Positions 9,697-19,006 of a DNA stretch of 64,000 bases are shown here, in pieces; the stretch's first letter is position 1; every line of letters starts with the position of its first letter. The DNA lies in contig DATMRT010000054.1 of assembly GCA_035565975.1 (NCBI GenBank), forward strand, positions 1 through 64,000. The letters run 5' to 3'. The notes below the pieces were generated by a model. That model ran no database searches. It was not told where the DNA came from and saw nothing but the letters and a program-made list of their open reading frames with translations. This DNA comes from Ga0077530 sp035565975 (lineage in GTDB: Bacteria; Pseudomonadota; Alphaproteobacteria; Rhizobiales; Hyphomicrobiaceae). A program made the translations under genes and the position numbers.

Positions 9697-10260
9697 ATGG
9701 CAACGGCGAGCTTCGACATCAATGATCTCGAGCGCCGGATGCGCGGCGTTATCGATAGCCTGAAGCGCGAGTTTGGGGGCCTGCGCACGGGACGCGCCTC
9801 CGCCAATCTGCTCGATCCGGTCGTCGTTACGGTCTACGGCGCCAAGATGCCGCTCAATCAGGTCGCGACGGTGTCGGTCTCGGATGCTCGCACGATCTCG
9901 GTTCAGGTCTGGGACAAGAGCCAGGTCGGCGCCGTCGACAAGGGCATCCGCGAGGCCAATCTCGGCCTCAATCCCATCGTGGACGGCACGCTGCTGCGTC
10001 TGCCGGTGCCCGCGCTCAACGCCGAGCGGCGCCAGGAGCTGGTCAAGCTCGCCCACAAATATGCCGAGCATGCCAGGGTCGGCATCAGGAATGTGCGCCG
10101 CGATGGTATGGACGTCCTGAAGAAACTCGAAAAAGATCACCAGATCAGCGAGGACGAGCAGCGCAAGAATTCGACAAAGGTTCAGGAGCTGACGGACCGT
10201 CTGATCAAGGACATTGATCAAATGCTCGCCGTAAAGGAGACTGAGATCAAACAGGTTTGA
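9697..10260 (+). CDS. frr: Ribosome recycling factor
   Basis: A 187-residue protein that splits post-termination ribosomes together with EF-G. The family sequence is clear: LKREFGGLRTGRASANLLDPV near the N-terminus, LNQVATVSVSDARTISVQVW, and the helical C-terminus VRRDGMDVLKKLEKDHQISE. The ATG at 9697 has GGAGG 8 nt upstream. A longer in-frame ORF starting at 9601 would add 32 unconserved residues and is rejected. It lies 154 nt downstream of pyrH. Confidence 0.97.
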   Translation: MATASFDINDLERRMRGVIDSLKREFGGLRTGRASANLLDPVVVTVYGAKMPLNQVATVSVSDARTISVQVWDKSQVGAVDKGIREANLGLNPIVDGTLLRLPVPALNAERRQELVKLAHKYAEHARVGIRNVRRDGMDVLKKLEKDHQISEDEQRKNSTKVQELTDRLIKDIDQMLAVKETEIKQV

Positions 10261-10466
10261 CGCGGCCGGGGGCTAAGCAAAGGGGCGCTGAGGCCCTGTG
10301 AATTCATTCCCATGCGCGCCGCCGCAGGCTATCGGTTCCATACCAAGGGGCGAGATCAACATCCTTGACCGATGACCACGGCTTCGCGCACAAACAATTT
10401 TTCCGCGCTCGGCTATTATTCTCGCCGATGCGGCGCCAATTCAGAACGGGGGCGCAATAAGGGCGG

Positions 10467-11228
10467 GTGAGCCAGCGCAGCCAACAGCTTGGCCTTGTGG
10501 GTAGCGGCCCAGCGCTGCCGCGGCACGTCGCCATTATCATGGATGGCAACGGGCGTTGGGCGAACGGCCGCGGCTTGCCGCGTCGTCTCGGCCATCGCAT
10601 GGGCGTCGAAGCTGTCCGGCGCACGGTGCGCGCCGCGATCGAGCTGAAAATCCCCTATCTCACGCTCTTCAGCTTCTCTTCGGAGAACTGGGCGCGCCCG
10701 GCGAGCGAGATCGATGATCTCATGGGGCTTCTCAAGCGCTTCATTCGGCGCGATCTTCACGAGCTGCATCGCTCGGGCGTCGCAATCCGTGTGATCGGAG
10801 AGCGCGGGCGCGTGGATGGCGAGCTGCTGAGCCTAATCGACGAGGCGCAGACGCTCACCCGTAACAACCAGGCGCTGACATTGGTCATCGCCTTCAACTA
10901 TGGTGCGCGGGCCGAGATCGCGTCTGCCGCGCGGCGGCTCGCGGAGCGTGTGCGTCGCGGCGAGATCGATCCTGGTGCCGTGACGGAATCGTCGCTCGCC
11001 CAGGAGCTGGAGACTGCCGGCGTGCCCGATCCCGATCTCCTGATCCGTACGAGCGGCGAGCAGCGCCTTTCGAACTTCCTGCTCTGGCAGGCCGCGTATG
11101 CGGAGCTCGTGTTCATGGACGTCAAATGGCCGGATTTCGGGCGCGATCAGCTTCTCGAAGCCATTTCGATCTTCCAGGCGCGCGACCGGCGATTTGGGGG
11201 GCTGGCGAAAGAGGTGCTCGACTCATGA
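10467..11228 (+). CDS. uppS: Isoprenyl transferase (undecaprenyl diphosphate synthase)
   Basis: A cis-prenyltransferase that condenses isopentenyl diphosphates onto farnesyl diphosphate to give the C55 carrier for peptidoglycan and O-antigen. HVAIIMDGNGRWANGRG holds the catalytic Asp and the diphosphate loop. FSSENWARP and the C-terminal PDLLIRTSGEQRLSNFLLWQ and YAELVFMDVKWPDF are diagnostic. The 253-residue length is normal. The GTG start at 10467 follows AAGGGCGG. The 206-nt gap before it contains no gene; no clear promoter was identified there. It is followed after 43 nt by cdsA. Confidence 0.96.
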   Translation: MSQRSQQLGLVGSGPALPRHVAIIMDGNGRWANGRGLPRRLGHRMGVEAVRRTVRAAIELKIPYLTLFSFSSENWARPASEIDDLMGLLKRFIRRDLHELHRSGVAIRVIGERGRVDGELLSLIDEAQTLTRNNQALTLVIAFNYGARAEIASAARRLAERVRRGEIDPGAVTESSLAQELETAGVPDPDLLIRTSGEQRLSNFLLWQAAYAELVFMDVKWPDFGRDQLLEAISIFQARDRRFGGLAKEVLDS

Positions 11229-11271
11229 TGGCCAACGCCCGGATGCCGGAGAGTGCGCGAAGGATGCCGGC

Positions 11272-12117
11272 GTGACGGAAGGCGAGACGCCCAAGCCTGC
11301 CGGAACTCCTATGCGAGATCTCGGTCTGCGCATTGCCTCGGCCGCGGCGCTGGCGGTTGTCGTGCTCGGCGCGCTTTGGGCCGGTGTTCTGCCCTTTGCG
11401 ATCGTGGTCGGGATTGTCGGCGTCCTCGTCGCGTGGGAGTGGGGGCGTATCGTCCGATCGGCCGGCGTCGATGCTATTCTCATCATCCAGGCGACGGCCG
11501 TCGCCGCCGGCGTGCTGCTGTCGGCCTGGGGGCTCGCCGGCTTGGGGGTCATTCTCGTTCTGGTCGCAGCGATCATCTCGGCGCTCCTGGCGTTCGGCGA
11601 GCGCGGGCACATGGCGGCTTTCGGAGCGCTCTATGCGGGGCTTCCGGCCGTGGCGCTGGTCTGGTTCCATCATGGAGCCTTGGGCTTCCTGGCTGCGCTC
11701 TTCTTGCTGCTCGCGGTATGGGCCACGGATACAGGCGCCTACTTTGCGGGCCGTCTGATCGGGGGGCCGAAACTGCTGCCGCGAATCTCGCCAAACAAGA
11801 CCTGGAGCGGTCTTGCGGGGGGGATTATTGCAGGCGGCCTCGTCGGCCTCGTGCTCGCGCTTGTGCGGCCTGAGCTGTCCGTGGGGTACATGATGGTCGC
11901 CGGCGCCTTGCTCGGCGTTGTGTCGCAGGCTGGCGATCTGCTGGAATCGGCGCTGAAACGCGAGTATGGGGTCAAGGATGCGAGCACGCTGATCCCGGGT
12001 CACGGCGGCTTTATGGACCGGATCGACGGATTGGCCGCTGCGGTGGTCGTGTCGGCGATCTATGCGGCGGCGGTTGATATTCAGGCGCCGGCTCGCGCTC
12101 TGCTCGGATTGAATTGA
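11272..12117 (+). CDS. cdsA: Phosphatidate cytidylyltransferase
   Basis: An integral membrane enzyme that makes CDP-diacylglycerol from phosphatidate and CTP, the branch point of phospholipid synthesis. Several hydrophobic helices fill residues ~20-190. The C-terminal signature is present: SPNKTWSGLAGG, then SQAGDLLESALKREYGVKD and IPGHGGFMDRIDGL with the metal-binding Asp residues. GTG 11272 has GAAGGA 7-8 nt upstream; ATG 11311 is the alternative. Frames opening at 11098 run through uppS and are artefacts. It ends at 12117, 5 nt before the dxr ATG. Confidence 0.94.
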   Translation: MTEGETPKPAGTPMRDLGLRIASAAALAVVVLGALWAGVLPFAIVVGIVGVLVAWEWGRIVRSAGVDAILIIQATAVAAGVLLSAWGLAGLGVILVLVAAIISALLAFGERGHMAAFGALYAGLPAVALVWFHHGALGFLAALFLLLAVWATDTGAYFAGRLIGGPKLLPRISPNKTWSGLAGGIIAGGLVGLVLALVRPELSVGYMMVAGALLGVVSQAGDLLESALKREYGVKDASTLIPGHGGFMDRIDGLAAAVVVSAIYAAAVDIQAPARALLGLN

Positions 12118-12122
12118 GCGCT

Positions 12123-13349
12123 ATGCAGAATGCATCGGCCATCGACCTCGAGGCGGCGCCCGCCGAGTTTGGGCAGGAGGGGCCGCGCCGCATCAGCATC
12201 CTCGGCGCGACGGGGTCGGTCGGCACGAGTACCCTCGATCTCATCGCGCGCCATGGCGAGGCATTCGAGATCGACACGCTCACGGCCCAGACGAATGTCG
12301 CGGCCCTTGCCGATCTCGCTCTGAAGCACCGCGCGCGCCTCGCGGTGATCGGCAATGAGCAAGGTTACGAAGAGCTCAAGGCGCGGCTTGCCGGCAGCGG
12401 CATCGAGGTGGCGGCCGGTCCGGCAGCCCTGATCGAGGCGGCATCGCGGCCGGTGGACTGCGTGATGGCTGCGATTGTCGGCGCAGCGGGCCTGAGGCCC
12501 ACATTTGCCGCTGCCCGGGCCGCGCGCCGGGTCGCGCTCGCCAACAAGGAGTGCCTGGTCTCGGCAGGCGCCGTTTTCATGGCGGCGATCAAGGAATCGG
12601 GAGTCGAACTGCTGCCGGTGGATTCGGAGCACTCGGCGGCGCTGCAGGCCATCGGCAGCCACGATCCGAAGTTTATCGAGAGGATCGTGCTCACGGCTTC
12701 GGGCGGGCCATTCCGCACCTGGACGGCAGAACAGCTTGCGACCGCGACGCCCGAGCAGGCTGCCCGCCATCCGAACTGGTCCATGGGGCGCAAGATCACC
12801 GTCGATTCGGCGACCCTGATGAACAAGTGCCTCGAGCTCATCGAGGCCTATCACCTGTTCCCGGTGGAGGCCGATCAACTCGCGGTGGTCGTGCATCCGC
12901 AATCTATCGTGCACTGCCTGGTCGAGTTCGCCGACGGCTCCGTCGTAGCCCAGATGGCCAATCCCGACATGCGCACACCGATCGCGCTGAGCCTTGCCTG
13001 GCCCGCCCGCATGGCGGCGCCGACCATGCGGCTCGACCTCGTTCGCCTTGGCGCGCTGACCTTCGAGGCCCCGGACGAGAAGCGCTTTCCCGCCCTCGGG
13101 CTCGCGCGGCGCACCATAGAGCTCGGCGGCACCGCCGGCGCCGTGCTCAATGCTGCCAACGAGGTGGCGGTCGATGCCTTCATGGAGCGGCAGATCCCGT
13201 TCCCGGCCATCGCTGCCCTGGCCAGCGACGCCCTCGAAGCCGCCACGCGACAGGGGCAGGTATGGGAGCCGGCGGGGCTCGACGACGTGATCGCGGCGGA
13301 CGAGGAAGGCCGCGCGCTGGCACGCCGCTTGCTGCGGCGGTATAGTTAG
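12123..13349 (+). CDS. dxr: 1-deoxy-D-xylulose 5-phosphate reductoisomerase
   Basis: Dxr converts DXP to 2-C-methylerythritol 4-phosphate with NADPH, the committed step of the MEP isoprenoid pathway feeding uppS. The Rossmann motif ISILGATGSVGTSTLDLI, then ALANKECLVSAG, PVDSEHSA and GRKITVDSATLMNKCLELIEA identify it. The Asp and Glu residues in these segments bind the metal. ATG 12123 gives 408 residues; an in-frame TTG at 12114 overlaps the cdsA stop codon and could be used with translational coupling. Confidence 0.97.
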   Translation: MQNASAIDLEAAPAEFGQEGPRRISILGATGSVGTSTLDLIARHGEAFEIDTLTAQTNVAALADLALKHRARLAVIGNEQGYEELKARLAGSGIEVAAGPAALIEAASRPVDCVMAAIVGAAGLRPTFAAARAARRVALANKECLVSAGAVFMAAIKESGVELLPVDSEHSAALQAIGSHDPKFIERIVLTASGGPFRTWTAEQLATATPEQAARHPNWSMGRKITVDSATLMNKCLELIEAYHLFPVEADQLAVVVHPQSIVHCLVEFADGSVVAQMANPDMRTPIALSLAWPARMAAPTMRLDLVRLGALTFEAPDEKRFPALGLARRTIELGGTAGAVLNAANEVAVDAFMERQIPFPAIAALASDALEAATRQGQVWEPAGLDDVIAADEEGRALARRLLRRYS

Positions 13350-13449
13350 CCGACGGTTAACCCTGGCAGGATGCCTCAGTTCCCTGCCGGCCGCCTCTGC
13401 TCAGCCCATAAGGGCTTGATCTGAAAAAGAACATCAGGAGTACCGCCCC

Positions 13450-14586
13450 TTGGACCTGATCTGGAGTTTCCTGTCCGTACTGCTGCCCTTTCTCTTTGTG
13501 CTGACCGTTGTCGTCTTCATCCACGAACTCGGGCACTTCATCGTGGCGCGCTGGTGCGGCGTGAAAGTGCAAGCGTTTTCAATAGGCTTTGGCCGCGAGA
13601 TCTGGGGCTTCAACGATCGCCACGGCACGCGCTGGCGGCTCGCGTGGATCCCGCTCGGCGGCTACGTGAAGTTCGTGGACGACGAGAACGGGGCGAGCGT
13701 GCCGTCCCGGGACAGCCTGGCGCGTATGAGCCAGGAGGAGCGCCAGGGCGCGTTCCAAACCAAGTCGCTCGGCCGGCGGGCGGCTATCGTCGCCGCGGGG
13801 CCGATTGCCAACTTCCTGCTAGCAATCGCGATTTTCGCGGGGATCTTCGCCACCGTCGGCGTGCAGATCACGAGCGCCAAGATCGACGAGGTGATCGCGG
13901 ACGGCCCGGCGGCGCGGGCCGGCTTCCAGGCCGGCGACGTGATCGTCGCCATCGACGGCTCGCCGATCAAGAGCTTCCAGGAGATGCAGCGGGTCGTGTC
14001 CACAAGCGCCGACCAGCCGCTGAATTTCGAGATCAATCGTGGCGGGCTCCGGATGAACCTGACCGCGACGCCCGATCGGCGCGAGCACGAGGATCGGTTC
14101 GGCAACAAGATCCGCGTTGGCGTGATCGGCATCCGCCGCACCATGCAGCCGCAGGATCTCGAATATCAACGTCATGGTGTGCTCGACTCGCTTGTGCTCG
14201 GGGTGCGCGAAACCCAGTTCGTGATCAGCCGCACGCTCGGCTATTTGAGGGACGTGGTTCTGGGACGCGAAGCCGCCGATCAGCTCGGAGGCCCGATCCG
14301 GATCGCGGAGGTCTCGGGACAGGTGGCCAGCAGCGGCTTCGTCCCCCTGCTGAACCTGACCGCGATCCTGTCGGTCAGCATCGGCCTGCTGAACCTCTTC
14401 CCGATCCCGTTGCTCGATGGCGGCCACCTCATGTTCTATCTCATGGAGGCCATACGCCGTAAGCCGCTCAGCGAGCGCACGCAGGAGATTGGTTTCAGGA
14501 TCGGATTGAGCTTGGTGCTTATGCTGATGATTTATGCGACATTCAACGATCTTCCGATCGTCAGAAAATGGATCGGCCTGGGGTGA
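13450..14586 (+). CDS. rseP: RIP metalloprotease RseP (site-2 protease)
   Basis: An inner-membrane zinc protease that cuts membrane-embedded substrates such as anti-sigma factors. FIHELGHFIVARW near the N-terminus carries the HExxH zinc site within the first membrane segment. One central PDZ domain (DGPAARAGFQAGDVIVAIDG) replaces the two found in enteric RseP, as is common in alphaproteobacteria. NLFPIPLLDGGH in the third membrane segment carries the second active-site Asp. The TTG at 13450 has AGGAG 9 nt upstream. Its position directly before bamA is conserved and links envelope stress control to outer-membrane assembly. Confidence 0.95.
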   Translation: MDLIWSFLSVLLPFLFVLTVVVFIHELGHFIVARWCGVKVQAFSIGFGREIWGFNDRHGTRWRLAWIPLGGYVKFVDDENGASVPSRDSLARMSQEERQGAFQTKSLGRRAAIVAAGPIANFLLAIAIFAGIFATVGVQITSAKIDEVIADGPAARAGFQAGDVIVAIDGSPIKSFQEMQRVVSTSADQPLNFEINRGGLRMNLTATPDRREHEDRFGNKIRVGVIGIRRTMQPQDLEYQRHGVLDSLVLGVRETQFVISRTLGYLRDVVLGREAADQLGGPIRIAEVSGQVASSGFVPLLNLTAILSVSIGLLNLFPIPLLDGGHLMFYLMEAIRRKPLSERTQEIGFRIGLSLVLMLMIYATFNDLPIVRKWIGLG

Positions 14587-14819
14587 ATTAGGGCCGGTGC
14601 GTTATTCTTGCCACTTCCATCATGGAGGGTGAATCGTTAATTAAGTTCAGTCGGGTGTCGGCGTTTCCTGGGGGAGAACCATGGGCGCCGAGAGTGCCGG
14701 TGGGGACCGGCCGACGTGGGTACCCGATAGGGAGACCACGCACACGAAAGGCGCAGCACGACTAAAGCCGGGCGCTGCGCCGCTTTTGGGGGAACGGCAA
14801 GAAAAGGCAGACGACAAGG

Positions 14820-17234
14820 ATGCCGATGTTGCGGAAGTTGGGGATTGGGGGATCTTCGATCGCGCTTGTGCTGGCGCTTTTGGCCCCCCTCGCGATGACA
14901 GTTGCGGGGGGCTTTGGGCTGATTGCCGTCGAAGCGCAGGCGCAGGATCTGCGCGTACGCGAGATCCAGGTCGCGGGCAACCGCCGCGTAGAACCCGAGA
15001 CAGTGCGGTCGTACCTGCGCTTCTCTGTTGGTGACGTGTATAGTGAAGCACGCGCCAACCAGTCGATCACGGCGCTCTTCGCCACCGGGCTGTTCTCGGA
15101 TGTGCGAATCGATCGGAGCGGTGGCACGGTGACCGTCACCGTGGTCGAGAACCCGGTGATCAACCAGATCGCCTTCGAGGGTAACAAGCAGGTCGATAAG
15201 GCGACGCTCGAGACCGAGGTGCAGCTCAAGCCGCGCTCCGTTTACACGCGCGCCAAGGTGCAGGCCGACGTCCAGCGCATTCTCGACGTCTATCGCCGCC
15301 AGGGCCGCTTCGCCGCGACCGTCGAGCCCAAGATCATCGAGCTCGATCATGGTCGCGTGAACCTCGTCTTCGAGATCAACGAGGGCGGTGCGACCAAGGT
15401 CAAGAGCATCCAGTTCGTTGGGAACCGGTACTTCTCCGACTCGCAGTTGCGCGACATCGTGACGACCACGCAGGAGAGCTGGTTCGACTTCCTCAAGGGG
15501 ACGGCGTTCTACGATCCCGACCGCCTGAACCTCGATCGCGAGCTGCTGCGCCAGTACTACCTGAAGAACGGCCACGCCGACGTGCGCGTGGTTGCTGCGG
15601 ACGTCCATCTCGATCGCGACGGTTCGGGCTTCTTCGTCACCTTTGTGATCGAGGAGGGTGAACCCTACACATTCGGCGACGTGCGCATCGAGAGCAAGAT
15701 TCCCGGTCTCGATACCGGCGATCTCTCAAGCTACATCGTCACGCACCCTGGCGAGACATTCAACGCCGCCGAGATCGACAAATCCGTCGAGAAGCTGACG
15801 CTCGTGCTGACGGAGCGCGGCGTGACGTTCGCGCGCGTTCGCCCGCGCGCCGATCGCGATGCGGTCGGTCGCGTGATCGCGCTGACGTATGTGATCGACG
15901 AGGGCCCGCGCATCTACGTGGAGCGCATCAACGTCATCGGCAATCTGCGCACGCGCGACTACGTGATCCGGCGTGAGTTCCGGCTCGCTGAGGGCGATGC
16001 CTACAACCCGCTGCTGGTCGATTCTGCGAAGAAGCGCCTGCAGAACCTGGGCCTGTTCAAGGGCGTCGACATCAAACGGCGGCCGGGCTCGGCTGAGGAT
16101 CGCGTCATACTCGACGTGACCGTGGTCGAACAGCCGACGGGCGAGATCTCGTTCGGGGCGGGCTACTCCACGCAGGAAGGCATCATCGGCGACATCGGCT
16201 TCACCGAGCGCAACTTCATGGGCAAGGGCCAGTTCCTGCGCTTGAAGCTCGGCGGCTCGCTGGAGCGCATGCAGGTCGATCTGAGCTTCACCGAGCCGCG
16301 GTTCCTGGATCGCGATCTCTCGGCTGGCTTCGATCTGTTCTATCGCATCACGCAGAAGTATGACTTCCAGCCCTTCGAGCACACGCGGGCCGGCGGCACC
16401 GTTCGCCTTGGCGCACCGCTCTCCGAGTACCTCTGGCTGAACACGAGCTACACGCTCAGCTACGACCAAATGAGTGACATCGATAGGGGCGCCTCGCGTG
16501 CCATTATCGAAGCGGCGGGAGGATTCGATCCCGTTACGGGCAGGCCTAGGGACTTCGACTACTGGACATCGGCTATCGGCACCTCGCTGACGTACGATAG
16601 ACGCAACCACACCAAGACGCCGACCTCCGGCTACTATCTGAATGGTGGCGTCGATTTTGCGGGCGCTGGCGGCGATGTGCAGTACGTCCGCTTCCAGGGT
16701 GAGGCGCGCTACTACTATCCGATCACCGAGCGGATCACGTTCGTCGGACGTGTCGCGGGCGGCCATATCATGGGCTGGGGCGGTGATGAGGTCCGGCTGC
16801 TCGACCAGTTCTACAAGGGCGGCGAGACCATCCGCGGCTTCGATCGCATCGGTATCGGCGCGCGCGACCTGACCACGGACGACAGCCTTGGCGGCCACAC
16901 GTATTATGTTGGCACGGCCGAGGTGCGGTTCCCGATCCCGTTCGTGCCGGATGAGCTCGGCATTTCGGGCGCCGTCTTCGTGGATGCGGGTTCGCTGTTC
17001 GGCATCTCGAATAGCGTGAAGAAACTTAACGGCCAGCCCGAAGATCCCATCAATGATCCGACAGGTCCGGTAGTCAATATCAAGGACGGCGCTGGAATCC
17101 GCGTGTCGGCCGGCTTCGGCATCATGTGGAATTCGCCGCTCGGCCCGCTGCGCGGTGACTTTGGCTGGGCCTTGGTCAAGGAAGACTACGACAAGGAGCA
17201 GGTCTTCCGCTTTGGTGCCAGCACCCGCTTCTGA
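14820..17234 (+). CDS. bamA: Outer membrane protein assembly factor BamA
   Basis: The core of the BAM complex, which folds beta-barrels into the outer membrane. A signal peptide (hydrophobic core ALVLALLAPLAMTVAGG, cleaved near AQAQ) precedes five POTRA repeats (from QDLRVREIQVAGNRRVEPET to residue ~420) and a C-terminal 16-strand barrel. FKGVDIKRRPGSAEDRVILD opens the last POTRA, and the VRGF-type loop-6 motif appears as TIRGFDRIG. The chain ends in Phe, the barrel signal. Length 804 is usual. ATG 14820 directly follows AAGG; ATG 14826 lies 6 nt from the same site and may be the real start. The 233-nt gap upstream holds no gene. Confidence 0.97.
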   Translation: MPMLRKLGIGGSSIALVLALLAPLAMTVAGGFGLIAVEAQAQDLRVREIQVAGNRRVEPETVRSYLRFSVGDVYSEARANQSITALFATGLFSDVRIDRSGGTVTVTVVENPVINQIAFEGNKQVDKATLETEVQLKPRSVYTRAKVQADVQRILDVYRRQGRFAATVEPKIIELDHGRVNLVFEINEGGATKVKSIQFVGNRYFSDSQLRDIVTTTQESWFDFLKGTAFYDPDRLNLDRELLRQYYLKNGHADVRVVAADVHLDRDGSGFFVTFVIEEGEPYTFGDVRIESKIPGLDTGDLSSYIVTHPGETFNAAEIDKSVEKLTLVLTERGVTFARVRPRADRDAVGRVIALTYVIDEGPRIYVERINVIGNLRTRDYVIRREFRLAEGDAYNPLLVDSAKKRLQNLGLFKGVDIKRRPGSAEDRVILDVTVVEQPTGEISFGAGYSTQEGIIGDIGFTERNFMGKGQFLRLKLGGSLERMQVDLSFTEPRFLDRDLSAGFDLFYRITQKYDFQPFEHTRAGGTVRLGAPLSEYLWLNTSYTLSYDQMSDIDRGASRAIIEAAGGFDPVTGRPRDFDYWTSAIGTSLTYDRRNHTKTPTSGYYLNGGVDFAGAGGDVQYVRFQGEARYYYPITERITFVGRVAGGHIMGWGGDEVRLLDQFYKGGETIRGFDRIGIGARDLTTDDSLGGHTYYVGTAEVRFPIPFVPDELGISGAVFVDAGSLFGISNSVKKLNGQPEDPINDPTGPVVNIKDGAGIRVSAGFGIMWNSPLGPLRGDFGWALVKEDYDKEQVFRFGASTRF

Positions 17235-17378
17235 TCCGAGCACTCTGAACATTTGACACATAGCAGCGCGTGCCTTCGGGGCACGCGTTTGCTATATGGG
17301 GCCAGCGCTTCGGCCCTCGGGCCGCAGCCCTTTGACACAAGCTGCCAATTGGCCGCCATTTGGAAGGTGCCCCGGCGC

Positions 17379-18449
17379 ATGGAGCATCCAGGTTTCTTCG
17401 AGCGAGCCGGACCCTTTACCGCGGCCGAGATCGCGGGACGGATCGGCGCGACACTCCGGTCCGGCGACGACGCCGGCCGGCCCCTCAGCGACCTGCGCCC
17501 GTTGGGCGAGGCCGGCGGCGCGCACCTCACGTTCGTCGATAACCGCAAGTATCTCGAGCAGCTCGCCTCGACCCGTGCGGCCGCCTGCATCATCGCGCCG
17601 GCCTTTGCCGAGCGGTTGCCGGCCGGCGTCGTGGCACTGCTAATGCCGGCGCCCTACCGCGGCTTCGCGCTCGCCCTGCAGGCTTTCTATCCGAGCTCCC
17701 TGAAGCCCAAGACGGCCGACAGCGATGCGCGCGAGGCCGGCGCCGCCCCCATCCATCCGACGGCCCGCATTGAACCGGGCGCGATCATCGAGCCCGGGGC
17801 CGTGGTCGGCCGCGAGGCCTGGATCGGCCAAGGGACGACCGTCGCTGCCGGCGCACTCGTCGGCTACCGGGTAACCGTCGGGCGTGATTGCTACATCGGG
17901 CCTGGAACCACGCTGACCCACGCGCTCGTCGGCGACCGGGTGATCCTCCACGCCGGGGTGCGCATCGGCCAGGACGGCTTCGGATTCGCCATGGGGGCCG
18001 GGGGGCACCTCAAGGTGCCGCAGATCGGTCGCGTGATCATTCAGGATGACGTTGAAATCGGGGCCAATTCCTGCGTCGATCGGGGGGCTCTTAAGGATAC
18101 CGTCATCGGCGAGGGCACGAAAATTGATAATCTGGTGCAGATCGGGCACAACGTCGTCATCGGACGGCGGTGCGTGATCGTCGCCCAGACCGGCCTCGCT
18201 GGCTCTTCCATGCTGGAGGACTTCGTGGTCATGGGCGGGCAGTCTGGCGTTGCCGGCCACCTGAAGGTTGGCGCCGGCGCCCAGATCGCGGGATCCTCGC
18301 ACGTCACCGAGAATGTGCCGCCGCGATCGCGGATGATCGGCACGCCCGCCGTACCGATCCGCGAATGGACGCGCGAGCGGGTCACGCTGCGCCGCCTCGC
18401 CAAAGAGCGGGCGGCGAGCGCGGACTCGGAGGGCGGCGAGGAGGTCTGA
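17379..18449 (+). CDS. lpxD: UDP-3-O-(3-hydroxyacyl)glucosamine N-acyltransferase
   Basis: LpxD adds the second (N-linked) 3-hydroxyacyl chain to UDP-acylglucosamine in lipid A synthesis. An N-terminal uridine-binding domain (HLTFVDNRKYLEQL) is followed by a left-handed beta-helix of hexapeptide repeats (IHPTARIEPGAIIEPGAVVG onwards). IGHNVVIGRRCVI contains the catalytic His. ATG 17379 gives 356 residues, the family length; GGAAGG lies 11 nt upstream. A frame opening at 17253 would add 42 residues with no family match. It lies 144 nt after bamA. Confidence 0.96.
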   Translation: MEHPGFFERAGPFTAAEIAGRIGATLRSGDDAGRPLSDLRPLGEAGGAHLTFVDNRKYLEQLASTRAAACIIAPAFAERLPAGVVALLMPAPYRGFALALQAFYPSSLKPKTADSDAREAGAAPIHPTARIEPGAIIEPGAVVGREAWIGQGTTVAAGALVGYRVTVGRDCYIGPGTTLTHALVGDRVILHAGVRIGQDGFGFAMGAGGHLKVPQIGRVIIQDDVEIGANSCVDRGALKDTVIGEGTKIDNLVQIGHNVVIGRRCVIVAQTGLAGSSMLEDFVVMGGQSGVAGHLKVGAGAQIAGSSHVTENVPPRSRMIGTPAVPIREWTRERVTLRRLAKERAASADSEGGEEV

Positions 18450-18499
18450 GCGGCCGGGCGTTGGGCAGGATTTTGATTTCGAGGATGTGGTGAGTGGTC

Positions 18500-19006
18500 A
18501 TGCAAGAGACGATCGAGACCGGGAAGAAGCTCGGCAGTGCTGACATCGCGCGGGTGATGAAGCTGCTGCCGCACCGCTATCCGTTTCTCCTCATCGACCG
18601 CCTTCAGGACATGGACGGCGACGAGAGCTGCGTCGGCATCAAGAACGTCACGATCAACGAGCCGTTCTTCCAAGGGCACTTTCCGCAGTTCCCGGTGATG
18701 CCGGGAGTGCTGATCATCGAGGGACTGGCGCAGACCGCCGGCGCCCTTTGCGTCGCGAGCCTCGGCGAGGACTACAATCCGCAGGTCGTCTATTTCATGG
18801 GGATCGACAAGGCGAAGTTCCGCCGGCCGGTAGTGCCCGGCGATCAACTCCACTATCATGTCCGCAAGCTCCGCAGCCGTGGACGCGTGTGGCGGTTCTA
18901 CGGTGAGGCGCGGGTCAATGGTCACGTCGTGGCGGAGGCGGAGGTCAGCGCAATGATCGCGGACTCGGCTGAAGCACGCGCCTTCGCGGCTCAAAAGAAT
19001 GCCTGA
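18500..19006 (+). CDS. fabZ: 3-hydroxyacyl-[acyl-carrier-protein] dehydratase FabZ
   Basis: FabZ dehydrates 3-hydroxyacyl-ACP in fatty-acid elongation and competes with LpxA/LpxD for the same substrate. The hot-dog-fold motifs are complete: LLPHRYPFLLIDR, then FFQGHFPQFPVMPGVLIIEG with catalytic His, and EGLAQTAG with catalytic Glu. The product is 168 residues from ATG 18500; GTG 18494 is the alternative, and the ribosome site is weak for both. The last 8 nt overlap lpxA, indicating translational coupling. Confidence 0.96.
   Translation: MQETIETGKKLGSADIARVMKLLPHRYPFLLIDRLQDMDGDESCVGIKNVTINEPFFQGHFPQFPVMPGVLIIEGLAQTAGALCVASLGEDYNPQVVYFMGIDKAKFRRPVVPGDQLHYHVRKLRSRGRVWRFYGEARVNGHVVAEAEVSAMIADSAEARAFAAQKNA

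Noticed and set aside
9581..9763. Short plus-strand frame upstream of frr
   Set aside because: It overlaps the start of frr in another frame and shows no motif or ribosome site.
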